64,000 bases of DNA from Pseudomonas putida (GTDB lineage: Bacteria; Pseudomonadota; Gammaproteobacteria; Pseudomonadales; Pseudomonadaceae), in assembly GCA_041071465.1 (NCBI GenBank), contig CP163498.1, forward strand, positions 3,862,001 to 3,926,000, given 5' to 3'. The stretch's first letter is position 1. The number at the start of each line of letters is the position of its first letter. Below the pieces are notes generated by a model. It did no database searches. It was not told where the DNA came from and worked only from the letters and a program-made list of their open reading frames with translations. Made by a program: the position numbers and the translations under genes. This document shows positions 37,712 through 46,107 of this stretch, one piece after another.

Positions 37712-38828
37712 TCAGGTCAGGCTGGGATTGATTACAACGTTGGTGAAACCGCCTTTGCGGTCTGCTATCGCATCCATCGCCTCGTTCACCTGTTCGATGG
37801 CGAATACTTCCTGGTCGAATACCGATAGGTCCAAGGTGCCAGCGGCAGCCATTTCAGCCATGTCCTGACCTTCTGCCACAGTGAACCAGAGGGAGCCGAT
37901 CACGCTGATCTGGAAGCACATGAGTTTGAACATCGGTACTGGCAGGTCCTCAGACATACCCCCGATATCCACCATGCGGCCGCCGCGGCGAAGGGCACCA
38001 ATTGCGTCAACGGTAAGTTCGTGAGGAGCGCCAGGGCCAACCGCATCAATGAAGACGTCAGCACCGAGCTCATCAGTGTGCTTACGTACCCAATCACCCA
38101 GTGGCTCATCGCCGACGGAAATCGTCAAAATACGATCTGGGGCGAGAGCGCGAACTCGCTCCAAGAGTTGGCGGTTACGAGCCATCGCGAAGATTTTTGT
38201 AGCCCCCATGGCCAAGGCAAGCAGGACGGCCCCGAGTCCTAGCGTTCCGGTGGCGCCACTGATCAGCACAGACTGACCAGAACACACACCTGCTTTCCGA
38301 AGGGCCGAATAGGCGGTGCCGAGATAGCCAAACCGGCATCCTTGCTCGAAGGATATCGCTTCAGGGAGCTTGACCAAGCCCGATGCCGGCGCGGTCATGT
38401 ATTGGCACAATCCGCCGTAGGGGTAGTCTTCGAAGATTTCTTGGGAGCCTGGGCCAAACCCGAAGTAGCCCTGGAAGGTGAACGCAGTGCAGTTTATGTG
38501 CTGACCGCGCAGACAGGCATGACAGGAGCCGCAGCTACGGCCGGGATTCACGTACACGCGGTCTCCGACTTTGATGCCGTGCACGCCTTCTCCCACTTCT
38601 TTGACGATGCCGGCAGCATCCAAACCGTAAACCGCCGGCAGCTTCGGAAGCGGGAGGTAGGGGAACCAAGTGGAGTAGCTCTCGATGACATTGCGAAGGT
38701 TAGGTACCAAGTTGCAAGCCTTCACCTCTACCACCACGTCATGTGCACGGGGTCTCAGGGACCTCGATCGAGTCGAGTTGGAAGGTCGGACCAACCTTAT
38801 GAAGGCGGGCAGCTTTCATCATGCTCAT
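37712..38828 (-). CDS. MDR-superfamily dehydrogenase, second copy, frameshifted near its N terminus
   Basis: This is a paralogue of the gene at 5984. It keeps the structural-zinc cysteines (GRSCGSCHACLRGQHINC), the Rossmann GATGTLGLG and the same GLDAAG in place of the catalytic-zinc GHE motif. The main frame has no good start; the true N terminus, MSMMKAARLHKVGPTFQLDS, lies in another frame from the ATG at 38828 with AAGGA upstream. The frames meet at 38749-38756 (plus strand GGGGTCT). Removing one base gives EVPEPRAHDVVVEVKAC, matching the paralogue. It heads the dehydrogenase-cupin-MetA operon and has an operator motif about 245 bases upstream. Confidence 0.78.
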
Positions 38829-39072
38829 TTCTATTTTCCTTATTTTCATTGGGCCAGAGGCCGTGGGCACTGAACAGAAGGGAACCCCTCCAGCTCGCGA
38901 TAGCGAAAGGGTTTATCTGTCTGGGAAAACGAGTCGGAGAAGGTTGCCTCGATGGCAGCCATTGGAGGATCTCGTCACATGCCGGCGTGACAAGAGGGGC
39001 GATGAGTCTTTGCACGCAATGCTGACCATGATGGGCACCGCTTGTTTGTAGTTATGGATTTATCATGCCTCA

Positions 39073-39092
39073 CTGGAATGCTAGCATGCAAG
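39073..39092. promoter_or_regulatory. Operator motif upstream of the dehydrogenase-cupin operon
   Basis: CTGGAATGC-TA-GCATGCAAG matches the copies at 20580, 35341 and 35456. It is about 245 bases upstream of the second MDR gene with no gene between, and so ties this operon to the same regulator. Confidence 0.65.
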
Positions 39093-39704
39093 AGGCATTT
39101 CGACAGATGGAAGATCACCTGGGCGGGAACTTTACAACGCCTAGACCTGCTGATCACGTAGTCAGGTGCCTGAGTAATTCCTAGCTAGGCGCTGAGCTGG
39201 GGTTGGAGAAGACGCGGCGTAACAGCGATGACCGGCTCTGTCTCAGCACCAATCGGCTAGGGGAGGAGAAAGTGGTGTGAATTTGAGTGCTCTGGTAGGA
39301 GTCGAATCGCCGGAAAGCCCCGCCAGTAGGGCCTTGTAAACTAGTTTTTTTCACTGTAAACCACAGTGGTTTACAGTGAAAAAAACAGGTTTACACCGCT
39401 GCCCTAAAGGGACCTCGTGGGTGCCTCTTAAAGCAGGATCGTCCTGATGGAATTATGAGCTGGTCGTCGCGCTGACAACCATCGCGAGTGGTTTTGGATC
39501 GAGTATCTCGATGTCCTGGCGCAGCGCAAAGCTGTACTCGTTCAGCAAGCTGTGGTTCGAGTAGACGGGGTTCAGCGACGCGGGACACACGATTCTCCGT
39601 GTAGGGCTGCTCACCAGATGGGCCTTCTGAGGTCCGGCAGCGGTTGGTAAGGTGGGCGTCTGCCGCCACCTTGAATTGACAGTGCTCAAAAATTTGGGTT
39701 GAGC
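39093..39704. other. Spacer between the catabolic cargo and the recombinase operon
   Basis: The stretch holds the strong palindrome at 39344-39386 and, from 39391 to 39708 on the minus strand, a 105-codon frame that begins in an ATGA overlap with the end of the last recombinase-operon gene. The frame resembles nothing I know, and a second overlapping frame (39453-39689) is no better. I see no promoter or RNA gene that I can support. Confidence 0.4.
39344..39386. repeat. Perfect 21-base palindrome, possible recombinase site
   Basis: GTTTTTTTCACTGTAAACCA plus one C is followed by a single A and then the exact reverse complement. Just outside lie further GTAAAC (left) and GTTTAC (right) copies, giving four hexamer half-sites arranged symmetrically. 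It is about 320 bases beyond the end of the recombinase operon. The arms ACTGTAAACC / GGTTTACAGT with a five-base centre resemble tyrosine-recombinase binding arms. The function is inferred. Confidence 0.6.
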
Positions 39705-40121
39705 TCATCTCACAATTTCGATGACCTTCATGTCCTTTAGCTTAGCTTTGAGCACAAGGTTCTCTTCCAGCAACACCTCATTGAGTGATGCTAGTCGTGC
39801 TATTTTCGCCCGAAGCTCCGCTATTTCTGAGCGATATCCAGCGCCTTTATTACGTTCGGCAGTCAACTCTTGATGTTTTGAATCACGCGTAGCACGGCTT
39901 GAGCGCCCTTGAGCATCGCGGATCGCCTCCGCAATTCTGGGGTACTGGTTGTGAATTAACGCTGTTGAGACGCCCGCCTCGCGAGCTACTGCCGCGATAC
40001 TGAGCTTGGTCTCGCCAGTGTGGGCGCGGCCCTTTTTGATACGACTGAGGGCTAGCTTCAGATCCTTTTCACGATCCGCAGCCGGCTTGTAGTTGTTCAC
40101 AGCCTTCGTCTTAGGCTTCAC
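39705..40121 (-). CDS. ginD: Small recombinase-operon protein with coiled coil (GinD/TnpC-like)
   Basis: The 138-residue basic protein has a helix-turn-helix-like segment (LSIAAVAREAGVSTALIHNQ) and a C-terminal coiled coil (SEIAELRAKIARLASLNEVL). It resembles TnpC of Tn554, a small factor that influences transposition direction and frequency, and occupies the ginD position of GInt islands. It starts with GTG in a four-base GTGA overlap with the preceding recombinase gene, so its translation is coupled to it. Confidence 0.65.
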   Translation of the reverse strand: MKPKTKAVNNYKPAADREKDLKLALSRIKKGRAHTGETKLSIAAVAREAGVSTALIHNQYPRIAEAIRDAQGRSSRATRDSKHQELTAERNKGAGYRSEIAELRAKIARLASLNEVLLEENLVLKAKLKDMKVIEIVR

Positions 40122-41962
40122 GAAATCAGATCCTGTGGCATTCCGAGTTGGGTTAATACTTCTTGGCTGCGGCTGAGGTCGCGCTCTACACGTCGGCGAC
40201 CAGACTCGCCGATGTCAGTGCAGTTTCTCAAATCTTTGAGATCGTTATAAAGACGCTGGTACATCGGCGCATGAGACGGTCCGATGACCGAATGATCACA
40301 ACCACTACAGCGAGTGCGCTCAATGGTGTTGCCGATGCAGGCATCACTATCTGCAGTGCACCATGCATGTCCATTGCTGCGGATGCAAGTGCTTTCAGCG
40401 ATGGATTTGATCATCGCAGCATGGTCTTTAAATATCAGTAGATTATGTGGTTCCCTCTGCCATTTTTTAATAGCCAATCCGTATCCTCCTGCCAGGCTCT
40501 CACCCTCTATCCAGCCACTTACAGTGGTGATTTTTATATCTACCAGTTCGTCTTGAATTTCGTCATAAAGGTCAAGATCCAGATGCTGTCCCCAGGTATC
40601 ATCCATCGCATAACCCAAGGACATATCTAAAGTCCAATGAGCAAAATGTTCCTTGAGATAGCGTAAGTCGCCAAATTTGCTATGCGCGACGTAGTTTGCG
40701 AACTTGCGACGAAATTGATGGCTGGTAAGGTTCCAGCTAAGTCCGCAATTTTTGGCGAATGCTTGTAGGTTTTTTTGCCAACCTGCGAGGGTAAGTGTGC
40801 GGACTCTCAATTTTCCAGTCCTGTCGATGCTCAGAAATAGCGAGTTTCGGTGCTTCTCTGCCTCAGCGATTTGCGCGTGGTGTGGGTTGATACGATATAG
40901 CCGAACAATTTCCTCAGCGATCAATGCGCGGTAAGGCGTGGACCAGCGTTCCATGGCGCGCAGGGCAAGTACGCCTACTTCTGGGATCATCCATTTAATT
41001 ATCCCTGCATCAGTTTTTTCGGATTTGGAGCGCATCCAATGATATATCGTACCTTCATCGTCCTCGGTGCAGTGATGCGAACCTATCTGCAAATTACATA
41101 GCTCATGATTTCGACAGCCTGAAGTGCTTGCAAGCACAATGTAACAGGCGGTGCGTAGACTATTTAGCGATTTTGACAGCCTCATTATTCCGCCGCTCCA
41201 ACCTTTAGCCTTCAGGTACCGTGTCTTAGCAAGATTGAGACCTCCGTGAGTACGACCCTTCCACTCTACTGCCAAGACATCAAGTTCGTCACGGAGATCA
41301 AGTATTATTTTGCTGTTTTCTAATTGCTGATACGCATGCGAGAAGAGTGTGCAAAATACATCATCTGGGATGAGCGGAGTTGCGCCTCCGCGAGATTTTC
41401 CTGCGCTGCCTGATAGTATAAATGCGGAGGTGTCGGGCCATGGATGCTGTGGCATTGGTTGGTCAGTAAACTGGCTTAGTTCGTAGATGACTTCAACCGA
41501 TGTAAAAAATCCCGAATTTGCATTGCGATCTTTGTAAGTGGTGGCATAGTTTTGGGTGATTATAGGTGATATTTCGGATAGCTTGGAGATCTTAAGTTTT
41601 TCCAAGTACCGAAAGAATGGGAGTGAGTGCTCAAAGGCGACCCGTGTTGTGCCGCCCTTGGGTCGCGCTGAACCGATACGACCCCGCATTATGTGCCGGT
41701 ACATCATCGCTTTCATCACTGTGCGGAAAGCTAATGGCACATTGTCAAAGTTTATTTTCCTCCTGCTGTCAGGGACATTACTTGGCTGGTCACGTAGATG
41801 CCAGATGTTATCTCCGTACCGGCTAATTGTGGTCCACTGTCCATTTATTTTGGTTGCGGCTATGATTAGACTATCGCGTTCCGATTCAAGTAGTCCAAGT
41901 GTATCGATAGGCTGGCCGGGGAAGGATTTAAGTTTGATCACATCCAGGGTAGAGTGGCTCAT
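40118..41962 (-). CDS. ginC: Tyrosine recombinase/integrase, third of the operon (GinC-like)
   Basis: The 614-residue protein resembles TnpB-type recombinases of Tn554. Its catalytic domain shows the first arginine in STSGCRNHELCNL, the H-x2-R box in TSHQFRRKFANYVAH, and a late HFAHWTLDMSLGYAM segment supplying the last His/Trp and the Tyr. A Cys-rich tail follows (CIGNTIERTRCSGCDH), perhaps binding zinc. It overlaps the preceding gene by four bases (ATGA). The low GC content contrasts with the core genome starting 3 kb to the right. Confidence 0.8.
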   Translation of the reverse strand: MSHSTLDVIKLKSFPGQPIDTLGLLESERDSLIIAATKINGQWTTISRYGDNIWHLRDQPSNVPDSRRKINFDNVPLAFRTVMKAMMYRHIMRGRIGSARPKGGTTRVAFEHSLPFFRYLEKLKISKLSEISPIITQNYATTYKDRNANSGFFTSVEVIYELSQFTDQPMPQHPWPDTSAFILSGSAGKSRGGATPLIPDDVFCTLFSHAYQQLENSKIILDLRDELDVLAVEWKGRTHGGLNLAKTRYLKAKGWSGGIMRLSKSLNSLRTACYIVLASTSGCRNHELCNLQIGSHHCTEDDEGTIYHWMRSKSEKTDAGIIKWMIPEVGVLALRAMERWSTPYRALIAEEIVRLYRINPHHAQIAEAEKHRNSLFLSIDRTGKLRVRTLTLAGWQKNLQAFAKNCGLSWNLTSHQFRRKFANYVAHSKFGDLRYLKEHFAHWTLDMSLGYAMDDTWGQHLDLDLYDEIQDELVDIKITTVSGWIEGESLAGGYGLAIKKWQREPHNLLIFKDHAAMIKSIAESTCIRSNGHAWCTADSDACIGNTIERTRCSGCDHSVIGPSHAPMYQRLYNDLKDLRNCTDIGESGRRRVERDLSRSQEVLTQLGMPQDLIS

Positions 41963-43638
41963 GAGAAAATCTCCAGGCTTCCAACAAGGTCTACTGACCA
42001 GAACGGGTGCGGTTGAGACCTAGCGTGCTCACGTGTAGCATCAATCATCGATGCTTTAAAGATTTTACGACGCAATCCTTCAGCAACGATATAGTCGTCA
42101 ATCAAGCGAGGGATATGACTGTAATCTCGGGCCCAGCGGCGTTTGTCCATTCGTGAGCGTTCTGCTAGAACCCGAAAGTAGAAGCTGAATAATTTATATA
42201 GGTCCTGAGAAGTCACTGCGTAATGTTTGCACCGCAAGCAACTCATGAAGTTCATGCAAGTCGCACCTTCTCGCTTTGGTGCATATTGGCCATTGACTGG
42301 GTCAGCGCAGCGGCCGGTAGGGGTTTCCTTATAAGTCGCACCAATGGTAGCGGTCAGTAATTCATTTACTAATATGCCTCCCATGAATTGCCAGTTTCGG
42401 CGACTATCTTCTCCAGGCGCCAGATAGTTTTGATCGGTTACGCGTGGGGTGTTGCCGAGGGCAGCTGCCGTGATTAAGAGATCCCCATTTGATAGTTCGA
42501 AGATGCGGTTTGCGAAAGTTTTCCGCAGTCGCGAAATGTTGATACGCAGTGGTTTTCCGTTACTATCCTTAAGAGAGTAGTTTTTAACAAGCAGGTCTAT
42601 CGATTTGTGTAATGCCATGCTTGTTAGTGCTGTGACTTGTCCGGTTGAAGCGTTGGCGCGACTGCGATATAACCACACACGCCCCTTATACTCATCCGGA
42701 GCCTCTGAATCTAGTGGCTCTGTCAGGGCCATGACTCGACGGATAAGATTTTCTACGCTATTTTTCACGCTGAACATGGATTCAAGCCGAAGTTTTGTGT
42801 TCGCTTTCACCCTAAGAGCCACTCTGCTGTGGGTGTGGCCGCGTCGCTTCCATAAAACTAAGAATGCGGTGTTCTCTTTCGGATGTGGGTGCAAGCAGTT
42901 GCGGTCCATTTCCAGCAAGGGGGTAGTATTGCGTCCGGTATGGAGTGCTATTGCTAGTAGTGCGAATGATAAAAGGTTCGCTGTAATGCTAGTATCCACC
43001 ATCCAAATTGGTCCAATGGCTTCTTGTAGCGCTTTTGTGAAATCCTTTCGTTCTCGCTTTGATAGTGCAGTTGCGCTCTTGTATTTTCGGGAGTTGTTCG
43101 GGAATGGATTTTTCGGAAAAGTAGCATTGTCGCCGGTGCTGATGAGGGGGAATACCCTACGCAGTCCAAGCGCTCTGAGTACTGCCTTCGCTTTGGCGTA
43201 ATATTCTTTTTGGGATGTGGTTGTAATAGCTAATTTTTTTAGATAGTGCAGGTAACCATCGATAAGATTTCTATCTATATCTGAGGGTGTAAGCTTTCGT
43301 CTAATGGCTTTTGCCCTGAGGGAGCAGTATTCTAGGAAGCTGCGTAGTCCAGTGTGGCAGTATGCACTGATGGTTGAGGTCGATATGATGTTGTCTTGAC
43401 CCGCCAGAAAGCGCTCAATTTGGCGTTGACACGCATAAGTGATGGTATCTATTTTGACGCCATACCATGGTGTGAAATCAAAGCTTCGACTGCCGATTGC
43501 GTTACGCTTGAAATTGACTATGGTATTTTTCGGTGGGATAGATTCCGATGGTATTATTGTTTTTCTTTCTGTGGCGAGAGCGCGCTCATCTTCTGGAGTG
43601 CTCAGCTCAGTCCTAATGAATGTTTTTCGCCTACCCAT
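41959..43638 (-). CDS. ginB: Tyrosine recombinase/integrase, second of the operon (GinB-like)
   Basis: The 559-residue protein has a SAM-like N-terminal domain and a catalytic domain with the first arginine in ALHTGRNTTPLLEMD. The second box reads NISRLRKTFANRIFEL, so the usual His of H-x2-R is Arg here, and the last part is LGNTPRVTDQNYLAPG with the Tyr. A cysteine-containing tail follows (CMNFMSCLRCKHYAV). Such a degenerate middle recombinase is common in three-recombinase modules. Its ATG overlaps the ginA-like stop in TAATG. Confidence 0.78.
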   Translation of the reverse strand: MGRRKTFIRTELSTPEDERALATERKTIIPSESIPPKNTIVNFKRNAIGSRSFDFTPWYGVKIDTITYACQRQIERFLAGQDNIISTSTISAYCHTGLRSFLEYCSLRAKAIRRKLTPSDIDRNLIDGYLHYLKKLAITTTSQKEYYAKAKAVLRALGLRRVFPLISTGDNATFPKNPFPNNSRKYKSATALSKRERKDFTKALQEAIGPIWMVDTSITANLLSFALLAIALHTGRNTTPLLEMDRNCLHPHPKENTAFLVLWKRRGHTHSRVALRVKANTKLRLESMFSVKNSVENLIRRVMALTEPLDSEAPDEYKGRVWLYRSRANASTGQVTALTSMALHKSIDLLVKNYSLKDSNGKPLRINISRLRKTFANRIFELSNGDLLITAAALGNTPRVTDQNYLAPGEDSRRNWQFMGGILVNELLTATIGATYKETPTGRCADPVNGQYAPKREGATCMNFMSCLRCKHYAVTSQDLYKLFSFYFRVLAERSRMDKRRWARDYSHIPRLIDDYIVAEGLRRKIFKASMIDATREHARSQPHPFWSVDLVGSLEIFS

Positions 43639-44801
43639 TAGTCGTCTTCCGTCATTTCGCTTAACTCATCATCATATGCCAATATCGCCTCATCTACCAT
43701 TTCATTGACAAGGTGCAGGTAAACCATTGTGGTATGAACTGAGCTGTGGCCAAGTTGACGTTGAAGGAATACTAGCGGATCAATTCCATTTTGAGGGTTG
43801 CGCCGAAGATTAACGAGGGTGTGAGTTGCGTAAGTATGTCGTAGCATATGTGTATTGACTTTGATTCCGGCCTTCTTTCCAATGTCGGCAATGATCCGAT
43901 TTAAGCTTTTTCCGTCGCTTCCAAAAGGTTCCCCCAACTGGTTGAGAAGTAATGTCTTTTGGTTGTTTTTCAGTGATGCTCGCTCTCCGCGAATTTTGGA
44001 GGCATAGTGGTGAAGCTCTTTCATGAATTTCCGACTGAAATGTATATGCCTCGCCTTGTTACCCTTGGTTTCCATACCGCTGCCGTCGTAAGGATCGAGT
44101 CGAATACGAAGATTTCGCTCGGTTCGGTTAGCCTTGTCAGGATCGAAAATATAAGTCAGTGGGAAAGTTGCAAGTTCGTTGCGGCGGAGGCCGGTGTGTA
44201 GTGCTAACCTAATCATGACTCGGTGATGCTGATTTTCCGATGCAGAAAGAAGAGACCTGATTTCGGTCATGCCTAAAAATTTCGGAGGATTCTTGTGGTG
44301 GCGGGGCATTACATCTTTTGCTAGCGACTTGCCACCCTTGACGGAAATATGCTGAAGGAAGCTCGTAGTGCGCTGTACAAACCGCTCCTCATAACTAAAA
44401 GGCAGGCGCTCTATCCAGCCATTTTTAAGCGCGAACTCGTAGAAACTGCAAATATACGTCAGGCGTTGCCGTGTAGTTGTCTTTGCTAATCCGCATGTGT
44501 GCAAGCAATAATCTCGATAAGCAGCTACAAGGCTCTTAGCGTCACCACGATCTACTTCTCGCCAATCAAGTTCATGCACCTGCAAAAAACTGAAAAAGTC
44601 GAATATTGCTCGTCCGGTATTGGGCCAAGAGTTTCGGGAACCTATGCTCCCGCGAAGCAGGTAGTGACGAAGGAACTGATTAGCCTCGGTGCAACTGGCC
44701 ATTGAGTCCCAAAGCAGAATGGGAAACCCGGGGTAAGGACGCCCTGCGATCAAGAAATCCTCAGTACTCCATACAAGCTCCATCTGCATCCCTCCGTGCA
44801 T
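43638..44801 (-). CDS. ginA: Tyrosine recombinase/integrase, first of the operon (GinA-like)
   Basis: The 387-residue integrase has the full catalytic set: Arg in LHTGLRRNELATF, the box HMLRHTYATHTLV, and LGHSSVHTTMVYLH with the final His and nucleophile Tyr. The N-terminal core-binding SAM-like domain spans about residues 30-130. It resembles Tn554 TnpA. It is first in the four-gene operon, with about 180 bases separating it from core-genome sequence, so the island's right junction should lie just upstream of it. Confidence 0.85.
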   Translation of the reverse strand: MHGGMQMELVWSTEDFLIAGRPYPGFPILLWDSMASCTEANQFLRHYLLRGSIGSRNSWPNTGRAIFDFFSFLQVHELDWREVDRGDAKSLVAAYRDYCLHTCGLAKTTTRQRLTYICSFYEFALKNGWIERLPFSYEERFVQRTTSFLQHISVKGGKSLAKDVMPRHHKNPPKFLGMTEIRSLLSASENQHHRVMIRLALHTGLRRNELATFPLTYIFDPDKANRTERNLRIRLDPYDGSGMETKGNKARHIHFSRKFMKELHHYASKIRGERASLKNNQKTLLLNQLGEPFGSDGKSLNRIIADIGKKAGIKVNTHMLRHTYATHTLVNLRRNPQNGIDPLVFLQRQLGHSSVHTTMVYLHLVNEMVDEAILAYDDELSEMTEDD

Positions 44802-44979
44802 TAGCCTTGTGATGGGGCGCTGCTCCCCACCTCCTCAAAAAGGTCTAATATGCAAATAGCACAACGATGTAACGGTTGCTACGTACCGGATCATACGCTT
44901 GTCATCATCGCTTCATCCCACCTGCTTAGGCTGAAGGCGATACCCACGAAGACAAAATGAGCAAAGAGGACGCAGGGCT
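44802..44979. other. Probable right junction of the island and promoter of the recombinase operon
   Basis: Base composition changes here from AT-rich island to GC-rich core. The stretch must hold the ginA-like promoter. I see no tRNA gene and no copy of the 39344 palindrome, so the exact attachment point cannot be set. Confidence 0.4.
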
Positions 44980-45066
44980 ATGGATGAATATCAGGAAGAA
45001 CTACTCGAAACCCAGGCTTATGAACTGGACACCCCGGAACCGGCCGACGATGCCACCGAGCTTTAA
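44980..45066 (+). CDS. Small acidic protein of 28 residues
   Basis: A short frame (MDEYQEELLETQAYELDTPE plus eight residues) follows a GAGG nine bases upstream. The product is very acidic, with about ten Asp/Glu. It ends in a four-base convergent overlap with the AraC gene. Its codon usage and position suggest core-genome origin. I do not know the family; it could be a real micro-protein or a chance frame. Confidence 0.4.
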   Translation: MDEYQEELLETQAYELDTPEPADDATEL

Positions 45067-46103
45067 CCCGCCCGGCGCTGGCTGCGGCGGAACTCCCCCG
45101 GCGTGAGGCCCGTCCAGCGCTTGAACGCGCGCTGGAAGGCCTCGGCTGAAGCAAACCCCAACAGATAGGCAATCTCGCCAAAGGCCAGCTCCGTGTCACG
45201 GATGTAGGTCTCTGCCAGGTCGCGCCGTGTTTCGTTGAGCAGGTCGCGAAACCGCGTGCCTTCCTCGGCGAGTTTGCGACGCAAGGTCCAGGTTGGCAGC
45301 TGCAGGTGCAGCGCCACTTCTTCCAGGTCCGGTTCACGGCCACCATTGAGCAGCGGGCCCAGCAGATGGGTGATGCGCTCGCCCAGGCTGCGTACCCGTG
45401 TGCGCTGTAGCAACTCTGCTTCGCACAGTTGCAGCAGGTGCTGCCAGGTGCTCGGGCAGTGCCTGGGGTTGGCTAGTTGCAGTGTTGCGCGGCTTAGCCG
45501 CAGTTGATTGGCTTCGGCCGTGAATTGCACTGGCGTGCTGCACAGCGCCTGATAGCGCGCAGCATAGGCGGGGGCGGAAAATTCGATGCTAAGGCGTTCT
45601 GCCTGTATCGCCATGCCGGCCAGGTCGGCAAGTTGCGCCAGCCAGCCGGCAAGCAGTGAATCGACCACGAAGCGGTTGTAGGCGTTGTAGGGGCTGATGG
45701 AATAGAAGCGCAACCAAGCGCCCTGGGCATCTTCCACGAAGCTGGAACGGCCACGGTAGTTGGCCGCGTACAGGGGCTCGAAGCGCAGCAGCGTGCGCGC
45801 CGCCTCGCCCAGGGTGGGGGCCTGGGCGGCGGTTACTCCGGCCAGGCCGGCATGTGCCAGGCGGCTCAAGCGCCCCATGTGCAGGCCGAGTGCGGCTTCG
45901 CCGCTCAGCTCGATGGCTGCGTGGCCCAGGTGCATGTAGCGGGGGATCGACAAGCGCGCGCCGGCTTCGGCAAGGCGTGGGGCATCCAGGCCATAGCGCA
46001 GCAACAGGGGCTCGGGGTCATGACCCCGCTCGCGCAGGGCTTCGGTCAGCGGCTGGACAAAGCCTACTGAAAGGTCGCCGAGGCGTACGCGGGGGCGGGC
46101 CAT
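45063..46103 (-). CDS. AraC-family regulator (OruR/ArgR-like, DUF4105-type sensor absent)
   Basis: The 346-residue protein has an Arabinose_bd-type N-terminal domain (YGLDAPRLAEAGARLSIPRY ... EAALGLHMGRLS) typical of Pseudomonas OruR-like regulators and a C-terminal AraC DNA-binding region (DLEEVALHLQLPTWTLRRKL and FGEIAYLLGFASAEAFQRAF). It follows the nitrilase-like gene by four bases on the same strand, so the two are cotranscribed. Its target is not evident; the divergent fadH gene is one possibility. Confidence 0.82.
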   Translation of the reverse strand: MARPRVRLGDLSVGFVQPLTEALRERGHDPEPLLLRYGLDAPRLAEAGARLSIPRYMHLGHAAIELSGEAALGLHMGRLSRLAHAGLAGVTAAQAPTLGEAARTLLRFEPLYAANYRGRSSFVEDAQGAWLRFYSISPYNAYNRFVVDSLLAGWLAQLADLAGMAIQAERLSIEFSAPAYAARYQALCSTPVQFTAEANQLRLSRATLQLANPRHCPSTWQHLLQLCEAELLQRTRVRSLGERITHLLGPLLNGGREPDLEEVALHLQLPTWTLRRKLAEEGTRFRDLLNETRRDLAETYIRDTELAFGEIAYLLGFASAEAFQRAFKRWTGLTPGEFRRSQRRAG

Positions 46104-46107
46104 GGGC

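Noticed and set aside
39280..39345. tRNA-like fragment as an attachment site
   Set aside because: A short stretch resembles a T-loop, but no cloverleaf can be drawn and no matching full tRNA is in the window.
39344..39386. Palindrome as a bidirectional intrinsic terminator
   Set aside because: The T-run lies 5' and the A-run 3' of the stem on both strands, the reverse of what RNA polymerase termination needs.
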